A stretch of 64,000 bases of DNA, taken from assembly GCF_964340395.1 (NCBI RefSeq), contig NC_135565.1, forward strand, positions 19,888,709 through 19,952,708, in the 5' to 3' direction. How positions within the stretch are numbered: position 1 is the stretch's first letter; the number at the start of each line of letters is the position of its first letter. Below are positions 14,901 through 25,138 of this stretch, piece by piece. The notes under the pieces are model-generated. The model did not search any database and was not told the DNA's origin. It was given only the letters and a program-made list of their open reading frames with translations. A program made the position numbers and the translations under genes. Origin of the DNA: Glandiceps talaboti (Eukaryota; Hemichordata; Enteropneusta; Spengelidae).

Positions 14901-17900
14901 TTGGAAAGGCAAATGACCTCATAGAGATTTACTAGGCTGGGAAGGGGTTGTTTGCTTCAATAAATGCAAAGGTACATTGTGTGGTGTTGTAAACAGGGTG
15001 GGTGTGAGAAAAAAAGAAGTTTGTTCTTGATGTTCAGCTGAGGACTTCTTCAAAAGAAAAAGGCAATTATCGCCACTCTCCTGTAAATTAAGAAAAGTAA
15101 TAACTGTGTTTCTGATATGTTTACTATAAAGCTGAATTCGGACTAAAAGCATGTCTGAAGGGGTTTAGATTTTAAAAGTACTTTCACTTAAAAAGTAAAC
15201 AAAAGTACCTGCTAGGTTTTTTGCGCAATCAGTGATCCCATACCCAATCTATAGAGAGACTGATTTACATACAATACAATTGGCCTTGGGGTCATGCATC
15301 ACCTGAGAAGTAAAACTTTGCAATGAGAAGGAATTTCCTTTAGTGGAATAGAGGTTACATCGATCGAGGGAAGCAATATGCAAATTACTTGTTTAGGGGC
15401 CGGTGTTTGCTTTGAGGTGGTTAGATCCAGTTTGTACTGGTCATCACTGGTCTGTGAGCCATAAAAGTTCTGAACTGCTCAGTGTTCTTGTAAAGATTTT
15501 TTACACAAATAGAGAAAGGAGGAACTCTAGTAAACTTCTCTCATGTTTTGATGTTCTTGAAAAGACTTTTACACAAATAGAGAAAGGAGGAACTCTAGTA
15601 AACTTCTCTCATGTTTTGATGTTCTTGAAAAGACTTTTACACAAATAGAGAAAGGAGGAACTCTAGTAAACTTCTCTCATGTTTTGGTGTTCTTGAAAAG
15701 GCTTTTACACAAATAAGAGAATGAAAGAATTCTCTCTCCATATAAACATTTAAAGTTGAAAACCTGTCAATGTGTTTTATGCTATGATTTTGGTTGCAAA
15801 TGTAGAAGTTAAATCTAGACAGGTTATGTATTTGCTACTGTTGGCATATGGGCCTCCATTTTAACAATGAAAGGAGCAAGGGAAGGGGAGTCCTTAGTTA
15901 GTATGGCAATCTCTGGTCTCAGATAAATATACAGTTAGATATTGAAATTGATGGAAATGACAGATCCAGGGAAAAATATACACACATTAGAAATTGGAAA
16001 TCACAAACCCAGAAACAGTATTCACTAGTTAGAAATGAATGTTGATTTTGACAACGGCAGTAGAGAAATGCACAAGTTACAAAAGTTTCATCCATGACCC
16101 CAGACTGAACATTGAGAAAAACAAATCAAAGACAAAGAAAAATACCAACAAAAAAAAAGAATGCGATATAAACAAATAAACAGTTGACTTGGCATGTTTA
16201 GCGTTTTAAACTTTTATTGAAATGCAAGTATGGTATTTTGTATTGTAGTTTGGTATGTATTGTGTCATATGGTTATATGTTGATCATTGTTTTAAATCAA
16301 TTGCTTAACCATAACAATAACACATAGTGAATGCAGTTCATTCCATGTATAATTTGTCAAAGAATGATGTGAAAAATAATCATGACAGATGTGGCTGTAT
16401 TTTCACTGGTTGTTTGTGTACAAGACATGATGGATGTTGTCACACCCATAGACATGTAATGAAACAACTGTAAGGTTGCCTAGTTCCACATTCCTCAATA
16501 GTATATAGCACCCTCTATAGTTCAAAAAGTGTAGGAAATTTGTTTCAAATTTTTGTGAAAGGGAAACCCTTAGGAAAATTCACACTGAATATTTTTTGAG
16601 TGTGTTGATTCAAAATATCCATGCAAATAGAACGTTTTCCATGGTAGTAGGTTCAATTTTTAACTGCCGGAACTCTTCATTCATGCATGGAATGCAGTGA
16701 ACTTTCCCTACTCCATTCCTTGAATAACTTGGTGATAGTTAACTCCAAGTGGAGAAGTTTTTCTTAAAAATAGCAATGCTTTATTGCCATCAGATGCATG
16801 CTATCAAGTGAAAGGATGGATCATACCATTTGTAATGGGTTGGAATGGACTGTTCCATTTATATTGAGGGACTCGTGTAGTGTACATAAAGGAAAGCAAT
16901 GTCATGAACAAATAAAATGATTTCTGTTTAGATTTTCATGTACGTCAGTTTAGAACATGATTTAAAACATGGATAGTAAAATGCATAATGTCTGAATATA
17001 GTGTTAGGACATTCAAAGATGTTTCTGTGTCCCCATTACTTGTACTAAATTTGGGTGTGTAATGATACATGGACAGTGTTTAGTACATTACTGCTCACAC
17101 TCTCTGTTTGATCAGTCATGCAGAAATAAAAAAAGAAACTGTTGGTTTCTGCATGATTTGTATCAAACAGAGAGAATGGACAGTAATGTACTAAACATTG
17201 TCCGCATTGTACTTCTTCCAAGTCAGGTGTGTAATGTCACGGTAGAACAGGACAACATGGATTGTAGGCAAGAATCCCCCAGGAAGTGGGATAATAGGTA
17301 TATGATTGGTTGTTAGTTAGTTGTAAAAGAGAACTTGATAGCTGAAGAACACCACCATTGGAGTCTCTCCCCTCACAGAGAAAACATTGAGACTTCAGTG
17401 CTCATAAAGTGTACTTTCACACACAATGATGAGACCTCTATACTCCCCAAGTACAAAATCACACAATGCAGCAAGACCTAAGTGTGTCATTGGAAACATG
17501 CCAATTCATGTGAATAGGTTTTGTATAATAGGTTAGTAGTTGCACTAAGCAAATAGAAAGGTGCAGTTGAAGTTTTAGCCGTACAAGATACGCAAGAAGT
17601 AAAATGAATTGTTACAGATGTAGGCAAAACAAAGTTTGGATGATATCGTGTGAGATATTGCATCATCACTGCTCAGTTGCTGATTCTTATTACAAAGAAA
17701 GAAAGATTTATCCTAACAACAATCCAAATATACTTGATATACAGTTTTCTAACAGTTTGATAGTGCTACTTAAATACTTTTGAAATCTAAAATAAAAGGA
17801 GACAAGGGTTTTTTTGCATGGTAAAAAGAGCAAATCCTGCAAAGGTTTCAGGAATGAAGGTGTCCAGGTAAGAATACCTGGTGACCAATATTGCCTAGGG

Positions 17901-20900
17901 CTCTAACAACTACAAACATTGTTCCATTGAGTGTGTTTACTTTGTATTTGCATATCACTCACCTTTCATACACAATGAATAAATATAGTGAATCCACCCA
18001 CCTATATATTCTATGAATATTCCCATATCAATTTTCAGAGAGCTAGGTGTGCCAATATTCAAGTGAAACCCTTCAACTCTCTATTATTTTCAAAACTTGC
18101 AAGATCAAACAAAAATATGAAGAAAAAAAAATTGTGAAAGCTAATGTTGTTACTATGGTAAAATGTGATGGTTCAATGACTTGTCATTGACTGCTGTACT
18201 GCCAATCAGGTGACTATGATTGAGAATGATGCATGTGATGTTGCCATGGTAACCAACTATGATTCAGCATGACACAAGGTGTCCATGACTATAAAGTCAA
18301 TGAATGGAACCTAATGATAGTTGACAAGCATACTAATTACTTTTAAGGTCATCCTGCAACATTCCCAGTGTCATGTTGACTATCAAGTGGCCACAGGTTG
18401 TTTTCAAATATGTCTCAAGTGTCAGAAAATGGTCTTCAAGTTATTGTAGTATGATGATGACTTGTTGTTTGTTTGTTTGTACGTAGGTAATTTAGTAACT
18501 GAAGAAGCGATGCTTGTCCTAAATTTGCCCCGTCTATCTATTCCAATGTCTGTGCTCCTGTGACCATAATTGTAACGTTGCTTGTGTCCTAAAATGGCCT
18601 TGTTATTTATGATCTAAATTTGTACTGACCTTAGCGACATTTCTCAGGCTTGCATGAAAGAGTTGACACTCGTAAATGGTGTGACATGTTGGAATAATTT
18701 ATATGGCGTCAAGGAGCTTTTGTTGTGTAGTATATAATATATGCAAAGTGTTGTCCTGGTTGTGTGCTTTGTTTGTCTGTTGTGGTGTATAGGTCAATTA
18801 CTTTGTATGGCCTTGGATATTTGGCATTGCAGTGTCATTGTAAGATGCAAGAAAACAAGAGTATCTCATAAATGCAATTTTACTCTCGAACAGTTTTGTA
18901 GTCGACACCCATAGGAAACTAAAGCTGAATATTCAAAAAACATGCAACTTTTGTGTTGAAAATACTACTTTGAATAAATAGTGAAAGTCTATCAATCACC
19001 CATAGGTGTGGTGTTTCATTGTAGTTCGGATATTTGCATCGTCTTGGCTAGGTACTTTCTAAGACACCTTTTAGAGAAATCTGACTGTCTTGATTTTCAT
19101 TTTGAAAAGAAAAGTGTTAAGAAGTGAAATTCAAGAGTCACTCCCATAATTTAAGGAAATTTTCGTATGTTACAGTTACTTGTGGAAGTATGTGTGAAAA
19201 CGTGCATAGGGTTGATGCTAAAGGAAATTCTTTTGAGCAGAAAACCATGCAAGTTATGTATTCAAATGTACTGGTAGAGAATGCAAGTAAAGTCTGTTAA
19301 AAGAAAAACAAGAGGGATAGTAGTTTTGTATAGCTAAGTAAACACTCTACACACACATATTGGCATAACATGAGTTAATTGGAGGTTATTGGAGTGATGG
19401 AATGCCAGAACAATTTGTTTTTGAGGAAACTGTTTTGTAGCTTGCAAAGTGCACTGGGCCTTTATTGACCTTTAGTCTCTAGGTTCAGACTCTTGGCGAG
19501 CATTTCATACATTTTTAATTCATATGAATTCCTAGCACTGCCCAAGGGATCAGTAACTTGTAAAGTTCAACATAGTTTATTATGAAAGTGGATAAACAGA
19601 ATTTTATTGAGAGATTGATCTGTTGATGTCATATAAGGATCATATTTCACTAAGGAGGAGGACAAGAAAAAGAGGACAAATATGTTGATCAAATGTCTTA
19701 ACTGACCTTAAAATGAACAGTGTTGATTTGTACAAAATGTAACAGCTGATCGTACCACCTGCTTCTGTTTTTCAATGTACACAACATAATATTGTATATA
19801 TTGTTTATTCAGGGTTGAATTGGGATACAATCACTTTCAATGTATGCTGTGTAACTTTTATTTTCACCCATGTAAGCATTAAATGCATACTTTTCTTGGT
19901 AAATAAATTTCTACTGATTTACGCAAGTTGAAATTGTTGATACACTTTCTTATACTATATATACATAACATAGTCTTCAGACAGACATTAATCTTTACTT
20001 TTCTTTTTCCTTGTCATATTTTAGGTGCCTTCCTTGTTCCATACTTTGTGATGTTGTTGGGTGCTGGAGCCCCTCTCTTGCTTCTTGAAGTTGGGCTTGG
20101 TCAGTTCATGAGTCAAGGTGGTATCACTGCATGGAGGCTCTGTCCAATTTTCCAAGGTAAGAAAAGAAAGAAATTATTAACACTGCCATAGAGGGCGCTC
20201 TAATGTGATGCTTGGCGTGAGATATTTAACGACAGGATTTCCTGGTAAATTATACTTTCGCATCATCATTACTTTCCATAAATTTTACAATTTCAAAAGA
20301 AAAGAAAAATAAGTGCTGTCGAAACATTTTAGACAAACTGTCCTGACCAGAAACATTCTTTTTTTTGGCCTAATATTTTGTATTTTACTAAAACTTCCTA
20401 ATTATTTTCTAGGTATTGGTGTTGCTAATACCATTATTGTACAATGGTTAAACATCTACTATGTTGTAATCCTGGCTTGGGCATTATATTACATGTTTCT
20501 ATCGTTCCGATCTGAACTACCATGGAACACATGTGGCCACGAGTGGAACACTGAACGATGTGTAGATGACTATATAGTCAACAAGAATGCTACAAACACC
20601 ACATATAACTTTACTGGTGAACCAGTACCTTCAATCGTCGAGTTTTGGGAGTAAGTTCTTTTTTTTTTCTTCTTAAGATTTAAGTAGTTTCTTGAGACCC
20701 TGGGTATCAATAGTGGTTTCTTTACATTATGTAATTTTGTTAGCAGAAAACCAAATTAAAATTTACTTACATTGAGAGTAGCTGCTCCAAAAGGAATCAG
20801 ATATGTAAATGATATCTGTAGAAATTATAACATTGGTAGCAGGAAAAAAATAGCAACTTTTTTGTGAGACTTGAGTTGCTCCACAAGCAGTTTGATAGAA

Positions 20901-23675
20901 GTGTCTTTTTGTAAATAATTCTCTTTTCTGAAAAGAAAATAGAAAACTGATGAGACTGTGTTTTCGTTGTCAGGAGAAAAACTCTAAAACTGTCTGATGG
21001 TTTACACGAAATGGGAACCGTAAACTGGGAGATGTGTATAGCCCTTGTTGGCGCTTGGATTCTTGTATACCTGTGTGTATTCAAAGGAGTACGCTCAACA
21101 GGCAGGGTAAGAAAAATGATTGAATGTATTTTCATAAATTTGCTATCATGACTACAAAAAACAATCGTCTTTGAAGTCTAGCATCTTGGAATTCTTTAAT
21201 CTGTAAGATATGAAAAGTGGTGTCCACACTCTCAACTAATCACTTGATATGAAGTAATCAGCTGACATTGTGTCACACCCGGTGTCACACCATGTCATAT
21301 CTTACAGACTAGGAAATCTTAACCAAGTTGAGATACATTGCAACACTGTTTATTATTTTATCACTTTTCAACTAGAACATTTAAATATAAATAATTTCTG
21401 TGAGATTTTGACTATTAAACCCTTTTGACTCTCATTATTTGAATTACCTTCAAGTGAGTTTTACATTAACCACTGCAGAACCAATGCCACTGATGAGTAG
21501 TGTTGTGATGAACAGCCAGAAAAATGAAACTCAACTCTGTAGTGTTTGTTTGAATGTGTATAAATTGTCTTGTGCATATTTTAATTTGAGACTGTACTTT
21601 TTTTCCTGATTCTTAGGTTGTATACTTCACTGCTACATTCCCATATGTCCTTCTGTTCATCCTCTTTATCCGTGCTGTCACACTGGAAGGAGCAATAGAC
21701 GGTATTATCTTCTATTTGAAGCCAGACCTTAAAAGATTACAAGACAGTCAAGTAAGTAACGTTTAGATATCACTTCCCAATATTTTTCTTTGTTTAATGA
21801 AGGAAAATATGAGTGACATAAGGGGTCTAGTCATTATGAGTCCAAAACATAATTTGAGTCATTTGCTGCATTTCAGTTGATAACTATGGCAACACTTTAT
21901 ACTATATCAAATATTTCTCATTAACTATTGTGAACATTTCCATTGTGTAGGTATGGATCGATGCCGGCACCCAGATCTTCTTCTCCTATTCCATTGGTCT
22001 TGGTACGTTGATAGCATTGGGAAGTTACAACAAATTCAAAAATAATTTCTACAGGTAAACAAGACATTACATTGATTCTTGTATTTATGACTAGAAGTGT
22101 GGTTGTAACTCCACTATTCCAAACAGGGAAAGTAAACAACTGAATAAGATTAATAACGTGTGACACATTATGTTGGAAGTACAGAGACTTGTATTACATT
22201 TCATTATTTCATAAGAAAAGTTGTATAGGGATTGCTGCAATGCAAGGTTGAAAGGGGGGGGGGGGGGTGACTCGTGAGGCAATATATGTTCAGCACTTGG
22301 ACCTACATTAGAACAATGAATTAGGAATAAATTTGAATTTGTTCACTTTCTTAGCAAGAGCATGTAACATGATGTCAATCATTAACTGGTTCTCCAAAAC
22401 CCAGCGGCACCTCCAGACAACTTTCTTTTCTGGAATGGCTTTCTCCTTTAAAACAGTCCACGTCTTTACTGGAAACAGTTGAAGGCACTTCAGATTTAGA
22501 TGTGTCTTACAACTAAACAAATTCCGTTGAGCAGCAAATCAAATAATTTTAACTAGACAATGAATATAAATAAAACCTGTCATTTTTTTTACTGAAATAA
22601 ATCTTGTCTATTTACAGGGACTGTATAACCTTTGCCTGCTTTAATAGTGGTACCAGTATTTGGGGTGGTTTTGTTATATTTTCTGTGCTGGGTTTCATGG
22701 CCAACAAATACGACGTTCCAGTTGGGGATGTCGCAAAATCAGGTATGTAACATTATTGTCAGCAACTTTTATCACTAACGCCAAACTTATATAAGATCTT
22801 GATAAGCATTATAGCGGACTGACACAATAGGGTGTAGACCTATACACAGTTCAGACAATCAGAAATGACATCTTTATATTATTGAATCTTATACAGGTCC
22901 AGGTCTGGCATTTATCGCATACCCGGCTGCAATCGCAGAGATGCCCGTCGCCCCGCTGTGGTCCATATTGTTCTTCTTTATGGTGATTTTGCTGGGACTC
23001 GACAGCGAGGTATTATTCAAACAAATGAAACTATCAATCTGGGAGATTTTTCCTTTCACCCTTCAAACTTTTTGGGCAAACTTGAAAGTTGCATAATTGC
23101 GTGATTTTGATGAAAAATGCTCACTAACAATTTTTGTATTTTTTTTTGTCTATTTCAACCACCAAGCTATTCAAATACAATTCAAACTTGATGTAAATTT
23201 TGATATGGATGTATTTGCTAAATTCAAACTGCTTGCAGTGCACTCTGACATTTTATTCAACACTTTCAAATGAAAATTACACAGACTATCACCATAGAAA
23301 TAAAGATGTTAAACTTCTAAGCAGTGACTTCCGTTAAAGTGAGATATATCACATCCGTGGAGTCGTCAGATTTGTTTGGTAATGTGAACAAAAAGATGCT
23401 GTTTTCGGATGACAGTTTTCACTGGTTCACTGTGGTGTTTTTATCATGCAAGAATGTATGGCGGGATACACTTGATCCAAATGGATTGTTGATTACATGG
23501 AATTACCACCAAGAGATTGGTTACCTAGTATTAAGACAGAAAGACTACTTGTCAAAATAATCAACTCATTAAAATTGCATATACAGTAATTGTTATTGCT
23601 ACACATGCAGAAATGTACACCAATGCACACGCACTAATATATGGACATGCTTATGCACGCACGCACACGCACGCA

Positions 23676-23761
<86 letters not shown>

Positions 23762-25101
23762 ATTAGTTACAACATTGAAATGAGTTGGTTGTGGTTCTAA
23801 AAAATAAAATACAAGCCTTGCTGATGAACATCTTGATGGCTATTTACCAAGACACTTTAAATAAAATTGGAAGTTCATGCTTCCTGAGAACAATTATTAC
23901 AAATACAAATGCACGCCTTTCCACAATGGTAATGTTATTTTTTACACAACTTTAGGGTATATTTGCCATGTGAGAAGGTGCAAGTTTTATTTGTGTAGGG
24001 ACCTTGAAGGCTATGGAACATCTTTAAATCGCTGTACCCCATATAGATTATTGTCATTAGAATTAGAAGATGTAGTCATATTTCTGGTGCAAGTTTTACA
24101 TTTTGGTGTTATTAGAAGCATGGTAAACCAGGTATAGATCTCAGCTGTACAGAGCACACTCCTTATGTAAAGTAAATTCATTGTCAGATACTGCTAACTA
24201 AGACTAAAGTGTCTTAAAAACTACTAACTAGGCTTGTAGAATGCTTGCTATTCTATTTCGAGAACTTTAAAATAAAAATCTGGTGATGGCCTTCAAAAAG
24301 TTTATTAATTCATATTATGAATTCAAATTGAGAGATCAAAGTCTTTGGCCACCAAACTTCATATCGTCGCATCAGTGCTGTAAGGTCGTATCTGCCTATA
24401 CAATTACATAGCAAATACAACCTTACTGTACTGACGCAACAATATTTAGAGTAGTTTGGTTTGGGCAACAGTGTTATAGTAATCTAAGTTAGAAGCTGCT
24501 TTCGACATCTTCTTTTTTTTTGAACCAAGGATGTATATCAAGAAGTAGAAGCCTGATTGATTTTAAAAGGACTCATTGAAGTTTTGAAAATCAAAATGAA
24601 GAATTTTAGCATCACGTCAAGTGCTGTGTCACCAATTTCTAATTATTTCTTGTTTCTTGTTGTTTCTATCCCTGTAGTTTGTTGGTGTTGAAGGTTTTGT
24701 GACGGCAATCTGTGATTTGTTCCCACAATACCTCAGAGTTGGCACATACAGGAAACCGCTGTTCATTCTGGGATGTTGTGTATTTTGGTTCATCATAGGA
24801 CTTGTTCTCATTATGGAAGTAAGTGATAAATACATGTATTTTGTAATCTTTGGTGGAGAATTTTGAGTTGATACAAGAAAAATAGCATTACTTACCTTTG
24901 GTCCAAATAATGACACTCAAATTTTGTATGAGTTACCAGATAATAATGAAGGACTGAGGAACACCAAACATTGATATGTCTCAAGAAATTAATGCGAATT
25001 AGACTGACAGTGGGTACATCATATTGGCTTTACTGGGTACACCGCTAATATATTAGATAGGTGTGTATGTATGTTCATGTGTGTGTGTCTTTGTCAGTTT
25101 T

Positions 25102-25138
<37 letters not shown>

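Larger units (their letters stand above)
2760..20024 (+). other. SLC6 intron 1 (17.3 kb)
   Basis: It runs from GTAAGA at 2760 to TTTTAG at 20024. No nested gene was recognised. It contains the MITE at 3300-4105, microsatellites near 10.4 and 11.5-11.9 kb, poly-G and G-rich tracts, a 68-bp minisatellite at 15.5 kb, a hairpin at 17.1 kb and an X-box palindrome at 18240. I saw nothing identifiable between 4.1 and 9.1 kb. At roughly 70% of the gene's length it is the natural place for enhancers. Confidence 0.85.
23010..24677 (+). other. SLC6 intron 8 (1.7 kb)
   Basis: It runs from GTATTA at 23010 to CCTGTAG at 24677. It contains a (CA)n tract and a degenerate foldback, listed separately. No coding segment was recognised in the rest. 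Confidence 0.8.
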
